A stretch of 64,000 bases of DNA, taken from positions 31,574,249 to 31,638,248 of the forward strand of contig NC_090283.1 of assembly GCF_037392515.1 (NCBI RefSeq). The letters run 5' to 3'. Of this stretch, positions 49,501 through 60,768 are shown piece by piece. How positions within the stretch are numbered: position 1 is the first letter of the stretch; every line of letters begins with the position of its first letter. The translations under genes were made by a program, and so were the position numbers. Under the pieces are notes generated by a model. That model had not been told where the DNA came from. It did no database searches and saw only the letters and a list, made by a program, of their open reading frames with translations. Source of the stretch: Haliotis asinina. Taxonomy: Eukaryota > Mollusca > Gastropoda > Lepetellida > Haliotidae.

Positions 49501-50471
49501 CTCGTGTTGAATTTGGCTGCAGGTGTCCTGTGCCTCTCTGGTGGAAGTGATCCGAGGTGCGTCTTCGTTCTGTCTTGTATTGAACCCTCCAGTGTGAGAA
49601 AGTCCGAGTTTGAAGCATATCTGAGCACGGTTTTGATATAGTCTGAGGTCCACTTGCATCGTTCACCTTCACCTTCAGAGGTAACTTGCTCGGTGTGTAG
49701 ATCTGACAGTTCCTGCCTCGTCTGATTCTCAAGCTCGCTGATCAGCTCCTCCTCCCTCTGGTCGAGTTGTGTCCTCAGAGAATGGAAAGTTTGATGGATG
49801 TCCTCCTTCAGAGCACTGCTTGTCTTCTCGATGTCATTTTGAACTTTGCTGATATTCTTCACATATGCTTTGTGAGCAGTATGATGTGCAGTCACGTTTT
49901 TCTCATGCTGTTCTATCCGTCCTTTGGCAGCATCAGCAGCCGCACCTACATCTCCAACATCGTGCTCAGCATGGTCACCAAGCCTGCATGTGGCACAGAT
50001 TAAAATGTTGCAGTTTTTGTCAAAATATTCGAGAGGATAAGGAATGTGAAGTTTGCAGATTGGTTTAGTATGTATGCTTCCTGGTGCTGCGTCTACAATG
50101 GTTTCAACAACATGTCGTCTGGTAGCTTTAAAACTGTTGTGCATGTTCTGGCAGTATTCACAGAGTAACTCCTCACACTCCTGACACCAACACACAGCCT
50201 GGTTGCCGTCATCTTCGTGTGTACAGAGAAGCTCTGTAGGGCGATGTTTGGCTGTCAGATGGAATATTTCCTTCTGTCTCACTGCATCCTTCTGGAGACT
50301 TGTGTCTGTGAGGTTGACCTGCCTCTGACATGTAGAGCATTGTATCACACCACCAGCTGCAGATGTCACACATATCTCACACACGGCGTGTAGACAGGGC
50401 AGTAGGTAGGGGTCGGGGCCTTTCAGGGTAAACTGTTGGTGACAGACAGAACACTTTGGGAAGGCGTCCAT
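45864..50471 (-). CDS. TRIM-family protein (RING, two B-boxes, coiled coil, PRY-SPRY), two coding exons
   Basis: Joining 50471-49415 to 46546-45864 gives 1740 nt, or 579 residues plus stop. The RING ligands are C7, C10, C26, H28, C31, C34, C45 and C48. B-box 1 runs from C83/H85 to about H120, and B-box 2 from C139/H142 to H170. A coiled coil follows at about 185-300, and PRY-SPRY is at the C-terminus. TRIM proteins are E3 ubiquitin ligases; the C-IV type with a SPRY domain often acts in innate immunity or signalling, with the SPRY domain binding targets. The splice is phase 1 on both sides (ACAG/GTGC donor, TTCCAG/GT acceptor) and rebuilds a Gly codon. A 3' splice site (TATATGTTTCAG) lies one base before the ATG, so an upstream 5'UTR exon is likely. 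A minus-strand AATAAA lies at 45851-45856, 7 nt past the stop. It is the intact partner of the broken copy at 27.4-28.4 kb. Length fits the family. Confidence 0.85.
47890..48100. repeat. 71-bp tandem repeat, three copies, in the TRIM intron
   Basis: GACACCTCA recurs at 47902, 47973 and about 48044; each unit contains TTTATCCTTGGACATGGTA. The paralogous intron at 25.9 kb has one unit, so the array arose after the duplication. Confidence 0.85.
49415..50471 (-). CDS. TRIM gene, coding exon 1 (RBCC)
   Basis: 1057 nt, or 352 codons plus one base. It starts MDAFPKCSVCHQQF. All eight RING ligands are present, unlike in the paralogue at 28.4 kb. The frame stays open 20 bases past the donor to a stop at 49395, so an unspliced transcript would give a 358-residue protein without the SPRY domain. 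Confidence 0.88.
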
Positions 50472-50479
50472 TCTGAAAC

Positions 50480-50700
50480 ATATAATATGGATAGCACAGA
50501 TGTGTAGTAGAAGGGAGAGATGTGTCGAAGGAGGGAGGGGTGTGTGATAGGAGAAGGGTTACATATAACAGAGGTGTATATGTAGTAGGAGAAGTGGATA
50601 CAAGTAGAAGGAATCAGGTGTGTAGTAGAAGGATGGGCACGTAAGGTTAGGGTGGTACATGTGCAGAAGGGAGGGGGAGGAGCGCGTACCTGAATGAGAG
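50480..50700. repeat. Small degenerate patch related to the 42-bp minisatellite
   Basis: GTGTGTAGTAGAAGG, TAGTAGGAGAAGTGGATAC and AAGTAGAAGGAATCAGG resemble units of the 28.8-32.8 kb array. The patch occupies the equivalent place, directly upstream of the TRIM exon. Only about five loose units, with no regular period. Confidence 0.6.
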
Positions 50701-50859
50701 AAAGTTGGGTAATAGAAGGGAGAGATGTATCTCAGCCTGAAGAATAGGTATATGTAGGAGAAACCGCTGGGGGAAGGTGGGAGACGAGGACAGGGAAGAC
50801 AGGGATGGAGAGATAAAAAAAGACATTGGATCTCATGTTGATTGCTGGTATGTCACTCA

Positions 50860-52090
50860 AACACAACAAAACCCATATCCTGAGCTACCTAACTGCACAC
50901 GTTATACGTCCACTTGATCTGCGTCTCCACACCCTGAGCCACCTCCCTGCATTCGCAGCGTAGCTTACCTATGTCTTTATCGCAGCCGAAACCCCTTTTC
51001 CGTGATCAATACACCCGAATACCCAGCTGCCGAATGTATAGACCTGTCTCAGTGAAGGTAGAAAGCCTATCCTACATATCACGTGGTTACGATAACGCCT
51101 CTTTTATGCACTACAATCGAAGATAGTGTGTACTTCAAGGCAGACTGCAGTAGATATCACATTATCTACGATGTTCGCGCATATGCACGTATCACCAGAT
51201 AGGACACACCTACCCGGATGTTTCCTTGCTATCGAATTTAGGAAATTCAGTCACACGATTAAACATTACCAGTTCAAACTGAATGATCTGATGTAATGTC
51301 TAATGTCCGCTATCCACCCGAGTCTCATAATTCTGCCTCACACCATCCCCTACTTACCCTACTTGCTTCTGCCCCACACTCACGGCTGGCTATCTAACAG
51401 CATAGATTATTTATCCCCTCCTTCTTCTGCCCCCACACACTACGTATACCACAAACAACAATATTTGCAATTGAAGACCGTCGCTAAATGCTTGTCTGTC
51501 TTACTGACACCTCTTAAAGTAGCCTGCCCTACACGTCGGGTACATGGCTATGTTAACGCCCACTTTCAAGAATTACTATGGACGACATCGTATACTTCAA
51601 GGTCGACTGAAGTCTCGTCGTGACAAGCATCTTCCTGGTGGATCTTCTTAAAGACATGGAATCTACCTTAAGATAATTTGTACTAATTCATGCCATGTTG
51701 CACTCTCAACTCGTTACGCTTTGCTATTTTTGTTTTGTGACTTATGTATTATGAACACGCAACAAGTAATGGCGTCCGAAGTAGGCGTGAAAATATAAGG
51801 TTTAGCTGTTTCCTCGACGTTCGATTGTATAAACTGAAATAATGACCAACTTGTATTTCATATGGTGCACATTGCCCTCCTACACTTACTTACAAGGTGA
51901 TACATCTCTATCAAGACAAAATTACTCACATATATCGAGACTGCACAGGGCACACTTACCTGGAGGTTTAGCATCCTTGTTATTATGTCATTTCCGGGCC
52001 ACATGTTCAGTATCGAGTCGCACGACAAACGAACTATGATCACGTCGGTCACATGACACATAACAATACGTACAGACAGAAAATGGTTAC
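50860..52090 (-). promoter_or_regulatory. Presumed 5' region of the TRIM gene
   Basis: Read on the minus strand, a strong donor CCTCCAG/GTAAGTG ends a possible 5'UTR exon at 51960, and a second donor CATAG/GTAAGC lies near 50967. Either could splice to the acceptor just before the ATG at 50471. No clear TATA box was seen. Transcript data would be needed to choose. Confidence 0.3.
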
Positions 52091-52094
52091 ATCA

Positions 52095-52275
52095 TGTGTT
52101 GTCAGTGACACTGACATTTAGCAGTATCACAGCTGTGTTATGACTGGTCCCTGTGTTGTCCGTGGCACTAAGGTCTACATTTAGCAGTATTACTGCTGTA
52201 TCATGACTGGTCCCTGTGTTGTCCGTGACACTGAGATCTACATTAACAGTATTACAGCTGTATCATGACGGGTCA
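52095..52275. repeat. 63-bp tandem repeat, three copies
   Basis: GCAGTATCACAGCTGTGTTATGACTGGTCC-type units recur at about 52121, 52184 and 52246, each with CTGTGTTGTCCGTG between. The copies differ by a few bases. Confidence 0.85.
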
Positions 52276-52339
52276 TGTAATGTTGGAGGAGATCCAAGTA
52301 CTGGATATATATTGCTACGGTGAAGAATTTTGCCGTGAC

Positions 52340-54905
52340 AAAAAGCTGTAAGAAATCCCCTTTGAACCAGCAGGCAGCAGGCACCCGTGAAAGGCCACGT
52401 CCTCGTGGTGGGTGCTGGGTAGCGCTAAGAGCCGTTCACCCCCGTTGTGGACCCGAGGGGATATTTGGTCCACCAACCCGTTTGCCGTGGGTTGCGGCCC
52501 TGTGTCGGTGGAGGAAGGGATCCTGGTGGTTGAGGGCATGGGAGCAGGACCATTGTTCTTATTGCTCAACACACCGCTTTGGCCCTGACTTCCCCTAGAC
52601 GGGTGGTTGAAGGGACCCGGTTCAACCAATCGGCTGGTCACGCCAACCCTGTGCGTGGATTATCTATGTAATTGCACAGCTTTGACTTGGGATTGTCTCA
52701 ATGTTTGTCTTGGCCCATTGTCTTCTTTTAACACATATTTTGAAATATGATCTTATGATCTCTTGCCCAGAAGGCGGTGGCACATGGGCCAGTCTGGTGG
52801 GATTTATCTTCTCTCGATTTTTCCTGTTTGAGTATACCCTCTTAGTATCCTTGGTGTCGTCTGCTGGAGATCCACTGACATGAGACATCGTCCTTGTTGA
52901 AACTCCATGGTGGGTTGGGAGCTAGGAGGGTGAATCATATACATTTACACTATGGCACCCCCACTTAAAAACGCTCTTATGAGTCAGATGATTCGTTCTC
53001 ATCTGAGGATGAGGTTCCTGCACCTCTGATCAATACTGATAACTGGCCTCGATTTCTTGCCATGACTTCACCCGAAGGTGGTCCTACAAAGCTGAATCCG
53101 TTCGCGATAGCTAAGGGCATTGAAGAGTGGATGCATAAGGGTGGATGCATTTATCCCTAATCCCTTAAGATGTTACACCTGTCAAAAGTACGGTCTTGGA
53201 TCTAGATCGTGCCAAACTAAGGCTGCTTGTTGTCGTTGTGCTGGAACATGTAAAAGTGGTAGTCTTTGTTACAAACCTCCTAGTTGTGTAAATCGTTCTG
53301 GTTGTCATCCTTCTTCCTCAAAAGATTGTCCTACATGGAAATTACAATCAAAATTATCTAAACTGAAGCATGAACGGAATATGTCCCTCCCAGAAGCGAA
53401 GAAGAACATTCTTTCACAAGAACAGTCGGGTCCATTATACTCTACCACTGTTTCTACATCTATCCAGGCTACAAAACCAAAACTTGTCTCTGTCAGTTGC
53501 CAGACAGAGTACACATGGGCATGTCGCTCTCAACCGAAGTAAAGACGACGACCCAACAAATGAGCTCCAGTTCAGAAACTTTAACGATATCAAAAAGCGT
53601 TAGTCATTCAAAGACATCTGAGATCGATCCGTCGGCATCACAGAAACGTTCTTCAAACCCAGAGGCAATTTGAAAACCAACTTCACTGATTTCCGGTAGG
53701 CGTTTGGTTTTGTGGACAGACAAAATTTGCTGTATATCTTACATAATATGGGTGTTGTTGGCATAATGTGTAACTTCTTACGTGACATGTAGGGTAAAAC
53801 TAAGGCATGTATAGTGATGAATATGTGTAAAACTGAATCGTTTTCAACACCATACAGCGTTCATCAAAGCTGTATGTTAAGCCCTGTTTTGTTCACACTT
53901 TATTAACAAGTTAGCAATAGAATTTAGAAACAGTAGTCTAAGAGGTACGGAAGAATTTGAACATAACTTTTCTTGTTGTTTGCTGATGATGTAGTGTTGG
54001 ATGACGATTCAGTTAATCGGCTACAGCAAAAACTAGATTTTCTGCATAAGTGGGGTATAGAAGTTAACTTGGACAAGTCAAATATAATAGTCTTTCAAAA
54101 TGGTGGATATTTCAAGAGCCTAGAGAAGTGGTTTTACTGGGGTAAGGAGGTTAAAATATTTACTTACTATAAATATCTTAGTATTGTATTCTCTTCAAGG
54201 TTAGTTTGGTCCAAGGCTTGCGGAACTGTTTCAGTTCAAACTAGGAAGGCCTTGTTTCCGGTTTATAAGTAAATTAAGCTTTACCATTCACTCCCATTAA
54301 GTGTAGTTCAGAAAATATTGATGCCAAAATAATGCCAATCTTATTTATGGTTCGGAAATATGGGGTTGTACTTGTAGAGGGGACACTGAGAAAGTTCAAA
54401 GTTTATAAAAGTTTATTTCATAAAAGGTGCTTGAATATTTCCAAGTACATTCCCTCTCGTGTTTTTTTTCTTCTTTTTTTCTGGTGGCGATATCGATGTT
54501 GGCGGTGTTGGGAGGTATCTAGTTTGTGTAAGTTTCTTTAGTTGCTCTTTAGTTGCTCTAGTTTCAGATCTCTGCTAGACACGGAGCGATATCTATAGAA
54601 TTGTTTAGTCATACAGATGTATTACGAATATTTTGTAAATTTAGATTCCAGTCACACAAATTAAAAATGTGCAAAGCAACGTATGATAACGGTATTGATA
54701 CTTGCCAACTGTTATGGTCTAATTGTACAATGGGTGTTGTAGAAGATGGGTAACACTTTGTATTAGTTTGCCCATATCATAAGCATCTAAGAGAACAACT
54801 TTTTTATCAACTTTTGACTTCTAACAATTCAGAACAAATACAAACAATTGTGTATATATTTGAAAAGAAGTTTATCTATGTGAGATGGCGTGCGTACTAC
54901 TGAAA
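52340..54905 (+). mobile_element. LINE with zinc-knuckle ORF1 joined to a reverse transcriptase 3' half
   Basis: A GC-rich 5' region (52360-52680) precedes an ORF1 piece at 53120-53542. This has gag-like zinc knuckles: CYTCQKYGLGSRSC and, further on, CVNRSGCHPSSSKDC. After about 53790 the sequence turns into RT: ESFSTPYSVHQSCMLSPVLF near 53840, LLFADDVVLDDDSV near 53975, VNLDKSNIIVFQNGGYF and YYKYLSIVFSSRLVWSKAC. A C-terminal piece (FRFQSHKLKMCKATYDNG) follows near 54640. The endonuclease and N-terminal RT are absent, so either one element lost about 2 kb or two elements are abutted. Several stops; dead. I-, Nimb- or Jockey-like ORF1 by zinc-knuckle pattern. Confidence 0.8.
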
Positions 54906-55820
54906 AATACTTTTATGTGCTCTTGGCCATGAGGCCTTTCCACAATAAACTTGTCACTTGTGAAATGGCACATATAGTGCTGTGTTGGGCGCATGGTAAT
55001 ATCGATGGTCTAAAGTACATAATGTTTGTATCGGGTATGGGGTATTGTGTAGAGGATGGACAGCGTTGTGTTGTATAGTTGATATAGTTTAGAGTGTAGA
55101 ACATACGACGGTAGATGTAGACGAAGACGGTAGTGTGTTAAAAGTACAGTGTAAAGATTAGCGGACACTCTGGAGATCACAGAGCGTATACCGATCTGTG
55201 GAAAGCATAGTGTGACTAGTCTTGTTCGTGATGTCTCAGGATGTTCATATCACGGTGTTCATCTTGTGACATGGCTGTCATGGTTCGTCATGGTTATGAC
55301 ATTCACGGTCTGAAGGGCTGTTCCTGTCATAGCTTTCACGGTGTAATGCGGTGTTCATATCAGGCTGTTGGTTCTCCTACCGAGACAAACCCTCACTGAC
55401 AGATTAGAACGGTTACATCTTTCATGGCGAAGAACATGCTATACAAATGCACCATGGTGAGTGGGTTTGGACTGATGTCACTATCTTCACTATTTTCCTA
55501 ATGACACAGTCCTGTCATTTTAATTAGGCAGAAAAACAAGTACGTCTATGCAACTTCTAAATTGTGACTTTGGTAATATTGTACCGACATACTGGCAGAT
55601 CTATGCCAGTCTTTAACTCTAACTAAGGAAAACAGGGAACCTTTAATCAAACAAAACATATCTGCAGGTAGCGTTGTTGTATTATAATTATAATATTTTG
55701 GTTACATGCCTTTTTCTCGGGTTTGTATATGATATCAAGAAGACATATATAGTGATGAGCGTTTCCAGTTGAAATAGCGGACGATTATGAAGTATTAAGA
55801 TTTATTCTGTTCCAGATTAC
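54906..55820. other. Intergenic, no gene recognised
   Basis: Lies between the LINE fossil and the 3' end of the lectin-type gene. No coding, RNA or repeat signal was identified. Confidence 0.4.
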
Positions 55821-55824
55821 ATAT

Positions 55825-56081
55825 TCAAACGTAGCAAGTCATCCAGTTATACTCGGAGTCGCGGATTTGAGTGTAGCTTCCTTTCTGTACTGTAACGGAC
55901 ATTCCAGACTTTGTGACGTTGGTTACAGTGACGTTCACGTTGTAGTTTGAACTGCTACTGTGAATGATGTCCATGTGAGTGAGGCTGTACATGGTGCTGG
56001 GGGCGTCGTAGAAGGGGTGGGAATAACGTAGTGCCGACGTCCTAGGTAACCCGCTGCGAACGTCACCAAATCCGGAATCAC
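55825..56081 (-). CDS. Lectin-type gene, last exon (H-type-lectin-like domain)
   Basis: 257 nt after the acceptor CATTTTAACCCAG, ending WMTCYV and TGA at 55825. It has the family's alternating beta pattern: F..AP at the start, NVTVTNVT in the middle and a Trp near the end. Two further N-glycosylation sites are present. No ATG-initiated frame marks this exon, so it is easily missed by ORF finding. Confidence 0.75.
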
Positions 56082-59000
56082 CTGGGTTAAAATGTCAGTA
56101 CAACGTCAGCACATACAGACAGACATAACAGAAATAACAGTCAGTTGGCTGTGACTGGAAATCCACGATAAGTATACATAGTAATGTATGGACAATGCAT
56201 GCTCTATTAAGAGGGTCTATCAAACAAAGAAATCAGCACAAGAAAATCATCACGATTTCTCTAAGACATATGGATACTTCAAACATTAAATGGCCTAACA
56301 GTGGTTCTTAATTACATGCAATACATACGATTTTTCTGAGAACAGTTTGGCAACACTCTGTTCTTTTTGGAAGTACTTACATCCCATCAGCTCTATTTTC
56401 TCTGCTTTCTGTGACAGCGCTGTGTGGACAGAAAAGTGAATACATAGATATAGTACACATTAACGCAGTTGGGAAAACACACATTTCGTCAAAACAGTCA
56501 GAAACCAATGGACATAAGGATGCGTTCATAAGTATGAATTGCCTAATGAGAGAAACATGAGCTAAGAATATATGTCCCTCAAATAGTTAAGCTTGAAGAA
56601 GAGGCAATTGTCTGTGGACCGTTGCAATAAGCCTATTGGAGCAACCCTGGTACTGAAACTGTCAAGCTTACAGTTGTGAATGACCAGCGACGTGATGTCG
56701 ACATGAGAATGTTGCATCCGTCTTTCTTCTCAATCACAGTACAGCTCTGGATACAACTGACTATTATTAAAGGTTTATTAATTGTGTGGATTATAACTTA
56801 AACTGGGTCCAGCCTTACAGATGCTGTTCTTGGAAGGACCCTCTTCACACTCTAAACCAAACCAACCCCGTCTTACTAGACCCCCTAAACCTACTGCTGC
56901 ACCAGCAACACATATGTGTAATGATAAAGACAAAGTCCGTCCTTCTTGGTCCTGCAGCCAGTGCGAACTAATCTGAAGAATTCAGCGAATCGGTGGCCCT
57001 ATATCTGGGCTGACAGAAACCACAGAGGTTATGACACGAGTAACAGCGCGCGAGAGAGAGAGGGCCACAGGTATGAGGCAGAGCGCCAACAGCCATATTG
57101 CAAGGGCCCTGAACTGTGCACGTGGTACCATTACTGTTACAATGCCACAGGCAGATTTGCAGTACCCAAGACATGCCACAATCAGGCAGACCACGTGTGG
57201 TGATCCCACATGGAGACCGCCATCTGCGTCCTCGTCATCTGCACATATGCCGGCAATGGAAACGGCGGCAACGGCTCTAGGACATCCCGTTAGTCGTCGT
57301 ACTGTGTGGAAACCAGGGACATCGTGGTGACCAAGGAATATCGCCGTCGTAGGTTACAATGGACTCTACGTCGCTGCCTGGTACGACATTATCAGCGAGT
57401 GTTTTTTGCAGACGGCAGTCGATTCACCATGCTCCATAATGATTGTATGTTTTGCTTTGAACTTAACAATAATGAAAAACGGCGTTCATTTTCTCTTGTC
57501 CAGTAGTTTACTATCCAAATCGACAGAAAATTGTAGCAGAGACCTAAGGGTGTAATGGTCATCACACACAATGCTAATCGTCTTGTGGCTTGGGATGTTT
57601 TGAGAGATGAGAGACAATAACCAGGTCTCCTTATATACCCACGAAAAACACAGAAAGATCTGTTCTCAGCGTCACTGGAGAGTCCGTCAGATGAAAACAT
57701 GTCTTAATATACATCCGAGGTATTTTAAAAAGACTATAATGTGTACACTAGTAACATAACAGAATGGCGTTCCTTTGATCTCTGGACACATACAAGGTAA
57801 CCTACTACTACTGCCACGTTTAAACCCACTGAACAACATATATCTTATCAACATTGGCCTTTTAGTTCGCATATAATTCCACACAACCAACTAGTTCGAT
57901 GTTAAGAAAACAGCATGATAAGGAAAACCCAAAACAAAAACTAAACATAACAAATTGCAAAAAGAACACAATGAAATACTAATGTATAAAATACAAAATC
58001 AAAACATAGAAATACACAAAGCAATTTCCATCACGTAGTTCCTCACTGACCACCTCTGGTAAATATCCGAATTCAAAACCTATAGAACTTTTCAGCATAC
58101 AATATCGGTGCTTTTTCATCAAACTCAAGTGAACCTGGTCCCGTGCTACACACATGGTACAAACGTGTGCGTCTCGCTGCACACGTTTGTGACACGGGAC
58201 TCAAACGCGATGCACATGCGTTGCACACCCGTGTGCAACGTGACTGACACGCGATGCATACCCGTTGCACACCCGTGTCACATGCATGTCACACGCGTTT
58301 TCACTGGGTTCAAGTTGAATGAACTTTTAGGCAGATTTGTAGTACATCACTATCAGTCACAGACTTTACAGGAAAGCCAAAGTTGCCTAACGCCCAACAT
58401 TGACTCATCGCTATCACACACAAATACTTTGGTCAGATAAGCTATTGTTCCAAACCGACCATAATGTGTTCCCCTCTCTGGGAAAAAAAGACAGGAATTG
58501 CACAAGGATTGAATGATCAAATCAATCAACGAATTTATATCACCTTTACAGTGATATTGCCATACCTTGGAAGGTCTTCAGTAGAACGTTCCTCTCCGAC
58601 ATCTGATTGCTGGTGGCGTTGAACATTTCATCCAGGGACGTAGTTATGTTGTCTATGACGTCATGTGTAACAGAAAGGTCATGGTCACAATCATCTGCTA
58701 GAACTGTCAAATTGACCCGTGATTCTGTTGTAGAATTGGTGTACCCTTGCAGCAGCTGCAGACGTTGTGTGGTCGAATTGATGACCCCAGTGATGTTCTG
58801 AATGCACACGCCACCAACATAAACATCGCATATTGTCAGTTAAATATTACATATTATGTACTAGGATGTGTTTGATATTTCACAATCCCCACACTGTACA
58901 AGTAGTGCATATGCACATACTAAGTGAAAAATCGGGGACAGAATGAAGAGAATGATTTTACCCAATTCGTCTTTGAAGTAGTTTATTTAATACTACAACA

Positions 59001-60323
59001 TATATACTTTTTGACACAACATGCATTTCCTAAGTTGTGATAATCCATAAAATCTAAATAAAATGTAACCATCATGTACCAATACATTAATATACACATG
59101 AACATTAAAATTACATATCTGAAAGAAATGACAATTTCGTAAGTTTTGGATCAAACAAGCGACCGTATCTTGGCGTTACTGAAAGCCTTTTGGAAAGCAC
59201 TCGAAAAGCTAAGGGTCGCATGTTCTCGTGCTGCTAAGCTCCAAGCACACTGGGGTTCCAACATGGCAATATTTTCACGGTCATTTTCTGAACTGGTTTG
59301 CGAGACGAATTCAATAACTTCTCGTGACATGGCAGGGTGGTTATTGTCATGGCTGACGCAGTGATGCCATCATTTCTTACTTGATCATTGTCCTCATAGC
59401 AATTGTGGTCACAGCTCACTGCTGTACAGTATCGTTAAAGACATGTAAGATCAGGGGAAACCAATGACCAATGATGACCGAGTCTTAATTCGGTTGGGAA
59501 GATGCAATGTTATGATCCAGATGCAGGCATTAATCAGCAAAAGTCAGACTCTCCATCAGAGCCATCAGAAAGTGGTTTCGGGCTGTTGGTCAAAGGGCAT
59601 GTCGTCCGACCTGACGCCCTGTCCTCACTACCGCAGTAATGGTGATGACTATATAGTGTCATGATGGATCACATTACAACACCAGGGGCAGTCAATGGTC
59701 AATATTATGAGCACCGATACCATCGTCCAAATGTAGTCCCAAATGAAGCCTCGTCAAATGTCTTTGTGGTGGTCTTCTGTGTTAGAGATCGAGGTAGAGA
59801 TGCTTCTGTTTAAAATCTGCATGATAGCTCTATTGGAATGTTGGAAATTTGACCTTTGACTGCCAATATGAGGATGAGACGGGTGGCTTCATCTGGAACT
59901 GATATGGTCGCAACTGGTATTTCATACGATCACAACAATCACCATGTGAGTCACCCTAACCCAACTGCATTAACTATTACGGATTCATGTTAGGAGAACA
60001 TTATGACTGAGAAACAAAACTACTCCAACCTTTACACGTCCATCCAGGTGCCGAATTCGCTTCCCAATCAATATAATATTTTCTCGGGGAGTCACCACTG
60101 ATGAATTGACGTTCAAGATGGCATTTTCCAGTTGAACAACTCTTGATGACAGAGAGGTTCCCGTTTGCCTCACCGCTTCCAACCGCTGACGAAGGGCAGG
60201 CAACTCTTTAAGAAACAGCATGAACCCGTCAAAGCTCAACTGAAACGACGGATCCATAGTGGACGGGAGGGACTGTGCTGTCATCACTCCTAAGGACACA
60301 AACACAAAGATGGAGAGACTCAT
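55825..60323 (-). CDS. Secreted coiled-coil protein with H-type-lectin-like domain, four exons
   Basis: Exons 60323-60030, 58797-58566, 56419-56381 and 56081-55825 join to 822 nt, 273 residues plus stop. All junctions are GT-AG with phases 0, 1 and 1. Order: signal peptide (MSLSIFVFVSLGVMTAQS), a heptad-like coiled coil at about 36-95, a glycosylated stalk with six N-glycosylation sites, a short helical microexon ending in Cys, and a C-terminal domain of about 80 residues. That domain reads FYDAPSTMYSLTHMDII, then VNVTVTNVTKSGMSVTVQ, then EYNWMTCYV, a pattern that fits the H-type lectin fold. H-type lectins of snails are secreted, oligomeric, often GalNAc-binding and used in defence; the coiled coil would support oligomers. 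The ATG at 60323 was chosen because it begins the signal peptide. Diverges from its partner gene at 60769. Exon joining is inferred from sequence only. Confidence 0.75.
56381..56419 (-). CDS. Lectin-type gene, 39-bp microexon
   Basis: CTGTCCACACAG precedes 39 nt that are followed by GGGAT/GTAAGTAC, a near-perfect donor. With phase 1 at both sides it encodes ALSQKAEKIELMG and completes a Cys codon with the next exon. This continues the helix and leads into CDSGFGDVRSG, as expected before an H-type lectin domain. Confidence 0.7.
56960..57445 (+). pseudogene. Tc1-type transposase, N-terminal remnant
   Basis: In shifting frames the plus strand reads RQSANSHIARALNCARGTITV (helix-turn-helix region) near 57075, QSGRPRVVIPHGDRHLRPRH near 57183, and RRRLQWTLRRCLVRHYQRVF then FADGSRFTM near 57345-57435. 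The last holds the first catalytic Asp, with the usual Glu of SDESRF replaced by Gly. The catalytic C-terminal part is missing. It lies in the region between the 39-bp exon and exon 2 of the lectin-type gene. Confidence 0.8.
58110..58325. repeat. CACACG-rich foldback sequence, possible MITE
   Basis: Contains nested inverted repeats, for example ACAAACGTGTGC paired with GCACACGTTTGT at about 58159-58190 and GTTGCACAC with GTGTGCAAC near 58223-58244. The outer ends (TCAAACTCAAGTGAACC and, inverted, TCATTCAACTTGAACC) also pair loosely. No clean target duplication was found. It lies in an intron of the lectin-type gene. Confidence 0.4.
58566..58797 (-). CDS. Lectin-type gene, exon 2 (glycosylated stalk)
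   Basis: 232 nt. Acceptor GTGCATTCAG, donor CCAAG/GTATGG; enters in phase 0 and leaves in phase 1. Encodes NITGVINSTTQRLQLL onward, with six N-X-S/T sites and a DCDHDLSV patch. The matching exon of the divergent gene has DVTDCHDTF at the same place. Confidence 0.75.
58830..60025. other. Intron 1 of the lectin-type gene
   Basis: Open frames on both strands near 59146-59420 have no recognisable domain and no suitable splice sites; they are treated as chance. Confidence 0.45.
60030..60323 (-). CDS. Lectin-type gene, exon 1 (signal peptide and coiled coil)
   Basis: 98 codons, ending GTAAAG/GTTGGAG in phase 0. An in-frame upstream frame extends to 60374 but would bury the signal peptide. Confidence 0.75.
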
Positions 60324-60768
60324 CTGTACAACTCTGCAATGACTGAATGGTTGAATGGTGTATAGCACAGACACAAAGCTTCAGATTATCAGTGTGTCAC
60401 GGGTGTGGGAAATCTGCACCTGTGCACATAGTGACATGGGTCTTTTAATGTCGCCAGAGATAGCGATTTAATGAGGGCATATGCATGTTGGCGTGCAGAA
60501 CATGCAAACGACAGTATCAATATGGCGTAGACACCTATATGTCTTTTTCTCGTCTTAATTTTCGTGTGGGAACAGCGATTCATACCTTTCTCCAATTTGT
60601 GTCGGTTTCCGCTGCCTAATGGTGTATTTGGGATAAGTCCTGAAGTTATTTTATTTCAGTTTTCTGGAACAGAGCATTGACTGAACTTGGGGTTATCTAT
60701 AGGTAACATATGATAAGACAAATGTTAGTAGTCGGTCTACGAAATAGTTGGTGTTAGTGTTCGGCATT
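60324..60768. promoter_or_regulatory. Shared region between two divergent lectin-type genes
   Basis: The start codons of the two related genes point away from each other with 445 bp between. A region this short probably holds promoters for both directions. No clear TATA box was seen on either strand. Poly-pyrimidine and TGTGGGAA-type motifs occur but are not specific. Confidence 0.45.

Larger units (their letters stand above)
47095..50475. repeat. Segmental duplication, copy 2 (carries the intact TRIM exon)
   Basis: Collinear with 25205-28470. The left part (47095-49414) is the TRIM intron; the right part is the RING/B-box exon. This copy has in addition a threefold 71-bp tandem repeat at about 47890-48100 that is single in copy 1. 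Confidence 0.9.

Noticed and set aside
59146-59419. Overlapping frames on both strands in the lectin-type gene intron
   Set aside because: No domain, no splice sites in compatible phase, and no counterpart in the divergent gene.
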